Assembly (NCBI RefSeq): GCF_000518805.1
Contig: NZ_JAEH01000015.1
Span: 1 to 64,000, forward strand
Length of the DNA stretch: 64,000 bases
Reading direction: 5' to 3'
Source of the DNA: Shewanella waksmanii ATCC BAA-643
Lineage (GTDB): Bacteria > Pseudomonadota > Gammaproteobacteria > Enterobacterales > Shewanellaceae
Of this stretch, positions 33,785 through 42,469 are shown in pieces. Under the pieces are notes generated by a model. The model was not told the DNA's origin, did no database searches, and saw only the letters and a program-made list of their open reading frames with translations. Position numbers and translations under genes: made by a program. How positions within the stretch are numbered: position 1 is the first letter of the stretch; every line of letters starts with the position of its first letter.

Positions 33785-35161
33785 ATGACAAGCAAGCCAA
33801 CCTCTGATTATCACACATCCCCAATTGACTACGCATTCGACAGCCAACATATCTGGCACCCTTATAGCTCAATGCAACAAAGCCAAGCTGTCACTGGCGT
33901 CGTAGCCGCAGATGGATGTGAATTAATCTTAGATGATGGCCGTCGCTTAGTGGACGGTACCAGCTCTTGGTGGGCCTGTGTGCATGGCTACAACCATCCA
34001 AGCATCGTTGCGGCCATGCAAACCCAATTGCATACCCTAAGCCATGTGATGTTTGGCGGTATTACTCACCCGCCTGCCATAGAGTTATCCAAGCGCTTAG
34101 TCGCAATGACCAGTGAATCATTAACTAAAGTATTCTTGGCCGATTCCGGCTCTATCGCAGTTGAAGTTGCCCTTAAAATGGCTTTGCAGTACTGGCAAGG
34201 AAAACAACAACCGCAAAAACAGCGTGTATTGACCGTAAAAAATGGCTATCACGGTGATACTTTTGCCGCAATGAGTGTCTGCGACCCAGAAGGCGGCATG
34301 CACACCATGTTTGGCGAAGCGGTGACACAGCAGCTATTTGCTCCCGCGCCCCAAAGCCAATTTGGACAAGACTTTGACCCAAGCGATCTCGATGAGATAA
34401 GCCAAATGATGGCCGCGCAACACACACATATTGCCGCCGTCATTATTGAGCCGATATTGCAAGGTGCCGGGGGTATGCGTTTTTATCACCATGAATACCT
34501 ACGCGGCCTGCGCAAACTCTGCGACAAGTACAATGTGTTACTTATTTTGGATGAAATAGCCACTGGATTTGGCCGCACCGGAAAACTCTTTGCCTACCAA
34601 CACGCAGGCATAGAGGCGGATATTCTTTGTTTAGGTAAAGCGCTAACGGGAGGCTACATCTCTTTGGCCGCAACCCTTTGCAGTGATGATGTTGCCCTTG
34701 GCGTCAGCCAGTCACCCTCAGGGGTATTTATGCATGGGCCAACTTTTATGGGTAACCCGCTTGCCTGCGCTGCCGCCTGTGCCAGTTTAGATCTGTTGCA
34801 ACAAGGCCACTGGCCACAACAAGTTAGCCAAATTGAAGCGCAATTAAAGCAAGAGCTAGCAGACGCAATTGACTACAGTCAGGTGGCCGATGTACGCGTA
34901 CTCGGCGCAATTGGCGTCATTGAAATGCGCCATACCGTTGACACACCAAAGCTTCAACAGCTTTTTGCTGAGCAAGGTGTGTGGATACGCCCGTTTGGTA
35001 AATTAATTTATATCATGCCACCTTATGTCGTTAGTGCATCACAACTCAGCCAATTGACACAGGCAATGAAACAAGTAGCTAAACATATTAGTGACACATC
35101 AGGCCCGGGCATAGACCAAGAGCAAAGCCACGAAGAGCCAAAGTTTATCAGCCACGGTTAA
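33785..35161 (+). CDS. bioA: Adenosylmethionine-8-amino-7-oxononanoate aminotransferase BioA
   Basis: The start is placed at ATG 33785 with GAGA 7 nt upstream; a GTG 12 nt earlier also fits. The 458-residue class III aminotransferase carries HIWHPYSSM at the N-terminus, LVDGTSSWWACVHGYNHP, FLADSGSIAVEVALKMALQY, the Asp of ILDEIATGFGRTG, and the PLP lysine in LCLGKALTGGY (about 284). It uses S-adenosylmethionine as amino donor. It is transcribed opposite to bioBFCD from the shared control region. Confidence 0.95.
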   Translation: MTSKPTSDYHTSPIDYAFDSQHIWHPYSSMQQSQAVTGVVAADGCELILDDGRRLVDGTSSWWACVHGYNHPSIVAAMQTQLHTLSHVMFGGITHPPAIELSKRLVAMTSESLTKVFLADSGSIAVEVALKMALQYWQGKQQPQKQRVLTVKNGYHGDTFAAMSVCDPEGGMHTMFGEAVTQQLFAPAPQSQFGQDFDPSDLDEISQMMAAQHTHIAAVIIEPILQGAGGMRFYHHEYLRGLRKLCDKYNVLLILDEIATGFGRTGKLFAYQHAGIEADILCLGKALTGGYISLAATLCSDDVALGVSQSPSGVFMHGPTFMGNPLACAAACASLDLLQQGHWPQQVSQIEAQLKQELADAIDYSQVADVRVLGAIGVIEMRHTVDTPKLQQLFAEQGVWIRPFGKLIYIMPPYVVSASQLSQLTQAMKQVAKHISDTSGPGIDQEQSHEEPKFISHG

Positions 35162-35179
35162 AAGCTGCGGCCTAATGCT

Positions 35180-35210
35180 CATACTCCAGCTAAAATACAG
35201 CTGGAGTATG
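35180..35210 (+). terminator. Inverted repeat after bioA
   Basis: Perfect 12-bp arms CATACTCCAGCT / AGCTGGAGTATG with a 7-nt loop, 19 bp after bioA. There is no T tract, so termination may be weak or bidirectional between the convergent bioA and diguanylate cyclase genes. Confidence 0.5.
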
Positions 35211-35264
35211 GCGTATAATTTGGCGCCATTAACTGATTTTTTCTTCGCTTAAACAATCGATAGA

Positions 35265-36518
35265 TTACGCACTGGTATTAATGCGATTGCGCCCGTCAGA
35301 TTTAGCCCGGTACAAGGCGGTATCGGCTGCGCATAACAGCGCGATTGCGCTGGGGTACTCACCCATTTTTTCAACGGCGATTCCTTGGCTTACGCTCACT
35401 CTCACAGAGGGGTGCAAACCCAGTTCAGTAAAGGCCAAGTTGTTAATTGCATGCTGAACCTTTTTGGCGGTTAGCTCCGCCACAAGCTGGTTACAGCCTG
35501 GCAATATCAACGCGAACTCTTCACCACCATAACGGGCAGCAATGCACTGCTCATTAGGCAATACCGCTTTTAATTGCTCGGCTATTAATTTTAAACAGCG
35601 GTCACCATTTATATGGCCAAAGCGGTCGTTAAACAGCTTAAAGTAGTCCACATCAATCATTACTAAGCTCATTGATTGCAAATCACCGGTCGTTTGGGTC
35701 CAGCAGCGTTGCAACACATCATCAAAAGCATGGCGATTGGCTAAGCCTGTTAAGGCGTCAGTGCAGGCTTGTAACTGTAACTTCTGATAGGCCGATTTAT
35801 GATGAGATAAGTCATGCATCACCCCAATAAATAGCGGTCGTGCACCGGTTCGAGTCTGTGGAATGCACGATAATGTTAAATCTACATCAACTTGTTGATC
35901 GCCAGCACTATCAATCACCACCTCTTGGGGACCATAGTAAAAGGTTTTGCCGCGACTGTTTTTCCAACCTATGTACTTTGCTAAATAATCGTCTCTGTAA
36001 CCCTCTGCGAGAAATGCACACCAAGATTGTCCAATCAGCGCCTGTTGAGCATCACCAAATATTTTAGCGGCTAAAGGATTCACCATCTCGATGATGCCTT
36101 CATCGTTAACCACAAAAATGGCTTCGGCGACATAGGCTATAACCGTACTTAGCGCCTGCATAAAATCGCTATCATCTGCGCCGCTATTATTACCTGCTAC
36201 GCTATCAGGGTCTATGTCAGCTTGCTGGCGGAAGTTTTTATCGCCATGTAGTGGCGCCACATTGCTGCGCTCAGTCTCTAACTGACTGCTAATCCCATTG
36301 CCAGCACTTTGGCTGGCTTCAATATTAACTTTTGAATTTGCACCAGTGCCGGCATCTGCATTATTCACCGTGGTCTGCGATGAAAGCGTTACGTTTGCCT
36401 TTTTGCTGCCACTGCTTAATGTGGTATTTAAATCCGGGTTAACCGCATTTGACCAGCTACGGATCAGCTCGACTACATCGAGGTTATGTCGCTGGTTTTT
36501 GGTAGGTGTATCTATCAT
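35265..36518 (-). CDS. PAS-GGDEF diguanylate cyclase
   Basis: The start is set at ATG 36518 with GGGAG 8 nt upstream. The 417-residue protein has a low-complexity Ser/Asn/Ala N-terminus (1-115), a PAS domain (about 120-235) with VVNDEGIIEMVNPLAAKIFG, and a GGDEF domain (about 250-415). The active loop is RYGGEEFALIL and the early motif is DALTGLANRHAF. The usual RxxD product-inhibition site upstream of GGEEF is replaced by NEQC, so feedback control is probably absent. No membrane segment is visible, so the enzyme is probably cytosolic. It makes cyclic di-GMP; a link to the curli genes 10 kb away is conceivable but not shown. Confidence 0.9.
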   Translation of the reverse strand: MIDTPTKNQRHNLDVVELIRSWSNAVNPDLNTTLSSGSKKANVTLSSQTTVNNADAGTGANSKVNIEASQSAGNGISSQLETERSNVAPLHGDKNFRQQADIDPDSVAGNNSGADDSDFMQALSTVIAYVAEAIFVVNDEGIIEMVNPLAAKIFGDAQQALIGQSWCAFLAEGYRDDYLAKYIGWKNSRGKTFYYGPQEVVIDSAGDQQVDVDLTLSCIPQTRTGARPLFIGVMHDLSHHKSAYQKLQLQACTDALTGLANRHAFDDVLQRCWTQTTGDLQSMSLVMIDVDYFKLFNDRFGHINGDRCLKLIAEQLKAVLPNEQCIAARYGGEEFALILPGCNQLVAELTAKKVQHAINNLAFTELGLHPSVRVSVSQGIAVEKMGEYPSAIALLCAADTALYRAKSDGRNRINTSA

Positions 36519-36536
36519 GGTAAAGCTCCCTGTCAC

Positions 36537-37034
36537 CCTGAATGTTGCTCAAACAATCATTTGATGACATTCATTGTGCGCCACAAGCTCAACTTTTACC
36601 TTCTGGTTACCTTCTGATTTAACCAATTGTTACTATTATGATTTTACAGCCATCACGGCTAACCTTCTGGGTTGCTTCCGAAAGATTTCACTACTCAAAA
36701 GCAGGATAATCCTTTGATTCGTCACTTTTTAGTGCGGGCACTTCTCTGCAAAATAGGCTGCTTTGATAAACAAGCAGCTTTGGAAATGACCTTCCGTGAA
36801 GCTAAGCTATTTTGCAGATTGATTACCCAAGCATATGCCTATCGCTGGCAATGCCCCTGCCATAAAAAAACGCCCTAGCATCATTTTTGAATCGTGATGG
36901 TAAGGCGTTAGTTTAGAAACATGGGCGTGTATAAGAATCAGAACCTTTAAAGTGTTCTCCAACATGATAGTCAAAAAAATGCGCTTTACTGCCCTATACC
37001 ACGAGCATTCGTGTGAGCCAGCTATCTTTATACT
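36537..37034. other. Intergenic region between the cyclase and the exported DP-type protein
   Basis: About 500 bp without a supported gene. It contains the terminator at 36864-36912 and a second hairpin overlapping the next stop codon (arms around 37014-37023 and 37041-37050). The remainder is unremarkable. Confidence 0.5.
36864..36912 (-). terminator. Rho-independent terminator on the minus strand
   Basis: AACGCC / GGCGTT outer stem with an inner CATCA / TGATG stem, followed on the minus strand by seven T residues. It lies about 125 bp after the stop of the exported protein at 37035. Confidence 0.6.
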
Positions 37035-37853
37035 CTAGAGAGTTGGCTCATTTTTCACTTGCGGATCAGGGCTCACCAACAGCAAATTGCTGTCATCGCT
37101 ACTAAAGATGAACTGAAATTTACTTACCCCTTCATTTTCAATATTGTTGCGTAAAAATATCTGCTGGCCATCATCGCTGATAGTGACCTCTTCAATATGG
37201 GCATCATATGGGTTGGTAAAGCCCGCGCCAACAATCTTAAGCCCTAGTGGTGTACGAGCGCGGTGAACTAAGCGGTAGCTAATAGTTGTACTTTCATTTA
37301 ACTCGACATTGCCATCGCACTCGATTCCTGACTGTTTATATTTAAAGTGCGCCTGCTTGGCTTGGTCCACGGTAACAATCAACCTAATCGGTTTGTCGCC
37401 CTGACATAAAGGCAATGAGGCCTGCGCTGCTAGGCTAGCTTGCAACAACTTGTCACTGTCTGACACTACGCGCGCCTGAGCATAATCAACCAATTGGTGT
37501 TGCATGCCAAACAAAGACAACACCTGATAGACTTGTGACAAGCTCAAATTGCCCTCAAGCAAGCGGCCATCAAATTGAACGCTACCGTCACCAAACTCAA
37601 CACTGTTTATGAATGCTGGCAACTCGTCACCCAGCGCATCCAAGATTGATGGCGCTGCCAACAATGCTTGTAAATCTGCTGTTGATTTTACCGGAGCAAA
37701 AGCGGCATTCACCTTGGCCTGCTGCGCTGGCGCCGTAACGTTATGGACGCTCTCAGCCACGTCATTAGATAGTGGGTTGGCGATAGCTCCAAGTGGCGCT
37801 GCGGTGAGGAGGAATCCGGCTAGCGGTAATAAATGATTTAATGATGTTTTCAC
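37035..37853 (-). CDS. Exported protein with a C-terminal domain shared with the 126-residue neighbour
   Basis: The start is set at a GTG (37853) with AAGGA 6 nt upstream; the longest frame begins with TTG and has no signal there. The 272-residue product has a signal peptide ending near AIANPLS. Residues about 35-150 are an unfamiliar domain with one long Ala/Leu-rich helical region. The C-terminal 120 residues repeat the fold of the protein at 38183: two shared motifs are IVGAGFTNPYDAHIEEVTIS and GVSKFQFIFSSDDSNLLLVS, followed by PDPQV. The shared DPQ...NEP ending brings to mind an NCBI family label of DP-EP type, from memory. Function is unknown. Confidence 0.6.
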   Translation of the reverse strand: MKTSLNHLLPLAGFLLTAAPLGAIANPLSNDVAESVHNVTAPAQQAKVNAAFAPVKSTADLQALLAAPSILDALGDELPAFINSVEFGDGSVQFDGRLLEGNLSLSQVYQVLSLFGMQHQLVDYAQARVVSDSDKLLQASLAAQASLPLCQGDKPIRLIVTVDQAKQAHFKYKQSGIECDGNVELNESTTISYRLVHRARTPLGLKIVGAGFTNPYDAHIEEVTISDDGQQIFLRNNIENEGVSKFQFIFSSDDSNLLLVSPDPQVKNEPTL

Positions 37854-38071
37854 TGTCTTTCCTTGTGTTGATGGGTACAAATCCGTTTGCGACAAAGCTA
37901 CTGAATAAATGTGAGGGAGATCAAGGACGAATGAGTATTTTAAGCCAGAACAGTGATATCGACTAAAAGATAACCAGTGAGAAGAGGATTATCTCGGCAT
38001 TATGCGAATTAAAACAAAAACAATCATAAGTAGCCAAATTATTTGGTATGGGTAGCCAAGCAAAAATAGAG

Positions 38072-38093
38072 AAAGCCCCCATAAGGGGCTTTA
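38072..38093 (-). terminator. Rho-independent terminator after the 126-residue gene
   Basis: AAAGCCCC / GGGGCTTT stem with a 5-nt loop, followed on the minus strand by TCTCTATTTTT. It ends the regulator-effector pair and separates it from the exported paralogue. Confidence 0.7.
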
Positions 38094-38182
38094 TATTAAT
38101 CATGGGTGGCCATATTCTAATTAGTCATTGATGAACATGTTTAATCACCAACAAATCTGTAAATACTTGGAATAAAGTTGAC

Positions 38183-38563
38183 TCATTGGGTTCCACGATT
38201 GACAATCTGAGGATCCGGGCTAATTAACCAATTAGAAATATTCGGGCATTTGACAATTAGCTGGAACTTAGTAACACCTACAACGCTATCTTCATCTTGC
38301 AATACTAGAGATTGACCCTGGTTGACAACAGCGGCGGAATCAATAACGCCATCACTTGGTGTCAGAAAGCCAGCGCCGATAAACTCGTACCCTTCACTAT
38401 TAGCCAATACATAAGTAATTGTTTCGCCACTCTTTACAATTACATTTCCACAAGTTTGATTTCCATTCTCATCAAAATAACTAAATGAGTGTGACTTAGC
38501 TTTTTCATCATAGCTAATCTCAACAGTTATTGTTGGGCCTTGAGGTAGAGTATTTGTCGACAT
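38183..38563 (-). CDS. 126-residue protein of a two-member local family
   Basis: A single-domain protein without a signal peptide. It reads as a beta-rich fold: TITVEISYDEKAKSHSFSYF, VIVKSGETITYVLANSEGYE, FIGAGFLTPSDGVIDSAAVV, LVLQDEDSVVGVTKFQLIV and LISPDPQIVNRGTQ. The AGF-TP-D and G-V-x-KFQ motifs and the SPDPQ ending are also in the exported protein at 37035. It lies 48 bp after the regulator gene, on the same strand, and is followed by a terminator, so the pair is probably one transcript. Parts of the gene are AT-rich. I do not recognise a characterised family. Confidence 0.7.
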   Translation of the reverse strand: MSTNTLPQGPTITVEISYDEKAKSHSFSYFDENGNQTCGNVIVKSGETITYVLANSEGYEFIGAGFLTPSDGVIDSAAVVNQGQSLVLQDEDSVVGVTKFQLIVKCPNISNWLISPDPQIVNRGTQ

Positions 38564-38611
38564 AATAATTTCCTTATTAAGTTATTAATATTTTACTTAG
38601 TTTTAAAATAC

Positions 38612-41600
38612 CTACCAAGTAATTCTTTCAGCATCAATTCCTGATTCATTCAGATAATTTGACAGTTCCGAATTTTGGTAGTGTTTATTTTGACAAATTA
38701 AAGCCAAAGCATATATTTCAACATTCAATGGATCTTTATCTTTTTCATAAAGACTGCTAATCATTTTTTCTGCAGAATTACATGTAATCAGCATATCCTC
38801 CTGCTTGTTATGAAAACGAAATTGAACAGCTTGAAGTAAAGTGCTTTTCGCTAAATGACTTTTAAAAAAAACATCATTTGAATACATTTCAACTAGCGAT
38901 TTATACGTATCTATAGCTCTGGTAACAAAACCCTGTGCTAGATACCACTCTCTTTGTGTCTGATAGGCCGCTGCTACAGCCGAATAATAAGCTCCTAATA
39001 GTGAATTTAGGCGTCTCGTACTCTTTATTAACTTACTACCGTCCACTATTAATTCTTCGAGCTCATTAAACTCAACCAGGTTTAACCCACTAGCTTCTCT
39101 GCTATATAATTTAAAAGCTAAGATTTCTAACAAGAGATTTTCGTATATCCAGAGTTCATTCTTTCCATCGATCTTTAAAGCTTCGTTTGTAGCTGCAAGC
39201 CCCTTAGTTATAGTATCTGAAGCAGTTCTATATTTTCCTTTCAACATTTGTAGCTCTGCCAACATTTTGAAACTAACCATAAATTTATCAACTAAATACC
39301 CATTAGCTTTGTTCTGTTCACTCAAATTCAGGTAGTCAGTATGTAGCCGAGAGTATATTGTTTCAGCAGCATTAATATCACCTCTTGTACGAGCTACACT
39401 TGCAAGCCATGAACGTGTATCGGCAACATCAGCAATCAGCATAGGATCGTCAGGGCTTTTTGATAATACCAACAACTTCAACTCTAAAGACTCCTCAAAA
39501 TACCCTTTTGCTTGCTTAAACTCTTGGCGCTTCATCAACAACGACCCTAGCGAATTAGTCGCATAGGACAGTTCCATTAACGCATCGGCATTATCTGGTG
39601 CAATTTGGTACATCTGCTGACTGTATTGATAATACAACTCTAAATACGGCTGAGTGGCTTGCCAGTCACTGGCATCGTACTCAATTTGTCCAAGCCAGAA
39701 GGCGTTGGCACCTAAGGTTTTGAGTAATTCTAGATTTTGCGGCTGTTCAATTAATAAGGCTTCGAGTTTGCTTTTAGCACTGAGCAGTGCGGCGGTGGCT
39801 TCATCAATCTTGCCGCGTGAATAGGCCACCTCGCCCATGGCTTCTAGGGTTTGGCCATGCTGGAAACGGGCATCAAAACTGTAAAAACTGGCGTCACTGG
39901 TATTAGACTGCTCACTGAAATACTCCAGCGCTTTGTTGCTGATGCCATCGAGCAAATCCATACGGCCAATGCCACGCAATTTGTCAGCAAAATCCCCCAC
40001 CATGAATCCCAATAAGTTTTCGGCGGCAAGCCGTTTTTCAAGTGCGCGATTTTCTGCATCTATACTTTTTACCGTCATCAACACTGAAGTTACGGTCAAC
40101 ATAATGAGCACTAACACGGTAGTCCGTAGCGTCCAAGTTTTCACATTGGCGCGCTGATTTGAAGCTTGAATAAACTCAACTTCGCTGGAACTGACACTGA
40201 ATAGCTCACTGCTCGCCAGCGCTTGTGCTTCTTGTAACGGCTTACCAGCAGGTAAAAGGTAAGCCTTATTTTTGTTTTCTTCTTGCCAGCGTTTAGCGAG
40301 ATATTGCAGTCGTGATTTGACACTTAAGCTATCTTTATGGGCAGCAATCCACTCTGTGGCCCTTGGCCAGCGGCGTAACAGGGCTTCGTGGGCGATACTA
40401 AAACACGCGACTTCATTTTGTAGGTGCGAGACAAATAGGCGACTGTCCACCATAGCTTGCACTAATGCTTGTTCGGCATCGCTAGTTAACAGACTCCAGC
40501 GGCCACTGCGACTGGTAATACTGGCATCGTCGTGCTGCAGGGTGACAAGTTGTGATAATACTTTAGGCAGGCTGTCACGCTGCGCTTGGCTTAACAAAGC
40601 AATGGCTTGCTCGGCGTTTTTACCTATGGCGCCCTCTATACCGCCGAGTTCATGATAAACCGACACTAATAGTTGATTGTCATCATCTCGGTTTAGATAT
40701 AGCGCCTGTAAGGTATATTGCAACATAGGCAATACATCTAAACCACTGGCTGCTTCATCGCATAACAGCTCATCCAATGAAATACCAGTTTGTGGGTCAA
40801 CTTGCCAGCTGAGCTGTGCAGCTTGCGCCGGTAAGCGGATCATCTGCAATAGCTCATTGCGAGAAGGAGGCGATAGATCGAAGTGCGCGCCTTTAGCCTT
40901 GCCAGCCATTAATGGCGGATAGGCCACCAACTGCGGATAAAAGTCGTTACGACAAGCGCTTAGCACTAAAATCACCCCAGAGGTGGCAAAACGTTCTATC
41001 AGTTCAACAAACTGGCTACGTTGCTCGTCACTGTATAAGGGCGATGATAATAAGACTTCGAGACGGTCAATAAACAAAGCAAACATCGACAGATGATCGG
41101 CTTGTTCTTGCAATACGGTTTTACAGCGCCTAATAATGTATTGAGGTTGTTCTGCTAGCTTGCTGGCAATGTCTTCAGCACTTTCGCCATAAAACACCGG
41201 TACATCATTTATCTCCCAGTCTAGCAGTGCACTGGCAAGCTCTAACATTAATTGATTCGGGCCAACATCAGCCAGATCTAAGCTAGTGTAGCCATTAACT
41301 TTAATGCCATTGTAACCTTGCGGTGTCATCAGGTTAGGCAACACCCCCGCTTGTACTAATGATGATTTACCACTACCACTGGGCCCCAGCACTAAGCAAA
41401 AACCGCGGCCAAAATGCACCTGATTGGCAATTCGGTCTAGCAAGGTATCAACTTGGGCTTTACGACCAAAAAATACCGTAGCATGTTCAGGGGTGTAGGC
41501 CTGTAGCCCAGGGAATGGCGACGCACCTTGCCAAGTATTGGTCGCCGCGCCCTGCTGATCACCCAATAAGTACTTTATTGGTGCTAAAGTGCGATAACCA

Positions 41601-41884
41601 CGTTTGCGGATAGTTTCAATGTAGGTAGGAGCGCTAGCACTGTCGCCAAGGGCACGGCGCAATTGGTTAATAATTTTGTGTAGTGGATTATCACCTACGT
41701 CAAAATCTGGCCAACAATGGCTGACGATTTCATCACTGCTGAGCACTTCACCGTCGTGTTGACACAACAACTTAAGCACATCCATTGCTTTGGGCTCAAG
41801 TTGCTTAACGGTATCTCCCGCGCGCAGACGGTTTGATTTAGGTTCTACTTGCCAATCACCGAAGTAAAAGGTTGTCTCATCCAT
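38612..41884 (-). CDS. Membrane-anchored winged-helix/nSTAND/TPR regulator
   Basis: The start is set at ATG 41884 (1090 residues); a TTG 60 nt earlier is the alternative. Residues 1-105 are an OmpR/CadC-type winged helix (LEPKAMDVLKLLCQHDGEVL, RRALGD, YIETIRKRGYRTL). An nSTAND1-type ATPase follows (about 120-540), with FPGLQAYTPEHATVFFGR, the P-loop GPSGSGKSS near 165 and a Walker B FALFIDRLEVLL near 267. One membrane helix lies at about 585-608. After it AENLLGFMVGDFADKLRGIG precedes TPR repeats to the end. This topology places the ATPase and DNA-binding parts in the cytoplasm and the TPRs outside. The 3' part is strongly AT-rich. Confidence 0.78.
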   Translation of the reverse strand: MDETTFYFGDWQVEPKSNRLRAGDTVKQLEPKAMDVLKLLCQHDGEVLSSDEIVSHCWPDFDVGDNPLHKIINQLRRALGDSASAPTYIETIRKRGYRTLAPIKYLLGDQQGAATNTWQGASPFPGLQAYTPEHATVFFGRKAQVDTLLDRIANQVHFGRGFCLVLGPSGSGKSSLVQAGVLPNLMTPQGYNGIKVNGYTSLDLADVGPNQLMLELASALLDWEINDVPVFYGESAEDIASKLAEQPQYIIRRCKTVLQEQADHLSMFALFIDRLEVLLSSPLYSDEQRSQFVELIERFATSGVILVLSACRNDFYPQLVAYPPLMAGKAKGAHFDLSPPSRNELLQMIRLPAQAAQLSWQVDPQTGISLDELLCDEAASGLDVLPMLQYTLQALYLNRDDDNQLLVSVYHELGGIEGAIGKNAEQAIALLSQAQRDSLPKVLSQLVTLQHDDASITSRSGRWSLLTSDAEQALVQAMVDSRLFVSHLQNEVACFSIAHEALLRRWPRATEWIAAHKDSLSVKSRLQYLAKRWQEENKNKAYLLPAGKPLQEAQALASSELFSVSSSEVEFIQASNQRANVKTWTLRTTVLVLIMLTVTSVLMTVKSIDAENRALEKRLAAENLLGFMVGDFADKLRGIGRMDLLDGISNKALEYFSEQSNTSDASFYSFDARFQHGQTLEAMGEVAYSRGKIDEATAALLSAKSKLEALLIEQPQNLELLKTLGANAFWLGQIEYDASDWQATQPYLELYYQYSQQMYQIAPDNADALMELSYATNSLGSLLMKRQEFKQAKGYFEESLELKLLVLSKSPDDPMLIADVADTRSWLASVARTRGDINAAETIYSRLHTDYLNLSEQNKANGYLVDKFMVSFKMLAELQMLKGKYRTASDTITKGLAATNEALKIDGKNELWIYENLLLEILAFKLYSREASGLNLVEFNELEELIVDGSKLIKSTRRLNSLLGAYYSAVAAAYQTQREWYLAQGFVTRAIDTYKSLVEMYSNDVFFKSHLAKSTLLQAVQFRFHNKQEDMLITCNSAEKMISSLYEKDKDPLNVEIYALALICQNKHYQNSELSNYLNESGIDAERITW

Positions 41885-42098
41885 GGAAACTTTTGCCTTA
41901 TTCGATTCACTCAGCTTTTGTGCTGACAGCAGTATCCGACTCAATCTACCAAGCTATTGGTATCATTTATATTTATAAGTTTATTTTACAGCGCGCTCAT
42001 TGAGCGTTTAGCGGTTGGTTTAGCTAAGTAACTACTCTAATTGGCTTAAGACAGCGATGTCAAATTTGACTCAAGTTGAAATGAAAAAGCGTACTTTC

Positions 42099-42299
42099 TT
42101 ATGATGAGCTAGTTGCGAATTGGCCGGTGACTTTGCAAGTCCGCTTACTTAGCTTGGCTTGCAGTTTGGCCTCGGCGCAACGTTTAGCGGTAAAGGCTTC
42201 AATGGCACTTTTATAGCGGCGGGTCTTAGTGCCAGCACCAGTAGGGATAGTGACTTGATACTTTTCATCAATCAGGGTCACACCTTCAGGCAGTTTCAT
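42099..42299 (-). CDS. Small basic protein, unknown
   Basis: A 66-residue protein beginning MKLPEGVTLIDEKYQVTIPT and rich in Lys, Thr and Ala, with two Cys. The start has a clear GAGGA site 6 nt upstream, and the coding composition matches neighbours, which argues that the gene is real despite its size. No family is recognised. A 37-bp palindrome lies just upstream of the ribosome site. It is followed by the promoter region of the winged-helix/nSTAND regulator. Confidence 0.55.
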   Translation of the reverse strand: MKLPEGVTLIDEKYQVTIPTGAGTKTRRYKSAIEAFTAKRCAEAKLQAKLSKRTCKVTGQFATSSS

Positions 42300-42322
42300 C
42301 TATTTTCCTCTACAGCAGCAAC

Positions 42323-42359
42323 AAAATCTCGATAGCATTAATTTAGCGATCGAGATTTT
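42323..42359. promoter_or_regulatory. Palindrome upstream of the 66-residue gene
   Basis: Perfect 11-bp arms AAAATCTCGAT / ATCGAGATTTT separated by 15 bp, 24 bp before the ATG of the small gene. It could be a terminator for the gene at 42470 or an operator for the small gene. TTTTG follows the left arm on the minus strand. Confidence 0.45.
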
Positions 42360-42469
42360 AGCAACTACACAACTGTATAGTAATAGAACTACCTATATGA
42401 TTTTAGCGTTGAATAATATGCTATCTATGGCATTGACATAAACGCTTTAGCAAACCAGTTATAGACGCC

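Noticed and set aside
36672-36878. A 68-codon plus-strand frame in the gap after the cyclase gene
   Set aside because: No ribosome site, no recognisable domain, and a minus-strand terminator overlaps its end.
37014-37055. Hairpin TGAGCCAGCT / AGTTGGCTCA with TTTTT on the plus strand
   Set aside because: It surrounds the stop codon of the minus-strand gene and there is no plus-strand gene to end there, so it is not listed as a terminator.
37905-37930. CRP-like TGTGA-GGGAGA-TCAAG before the exported protein
   Set aside because: Only one half-site is good (eight of ten overall), and it lies in the leader close to the start; not strong enough to list.
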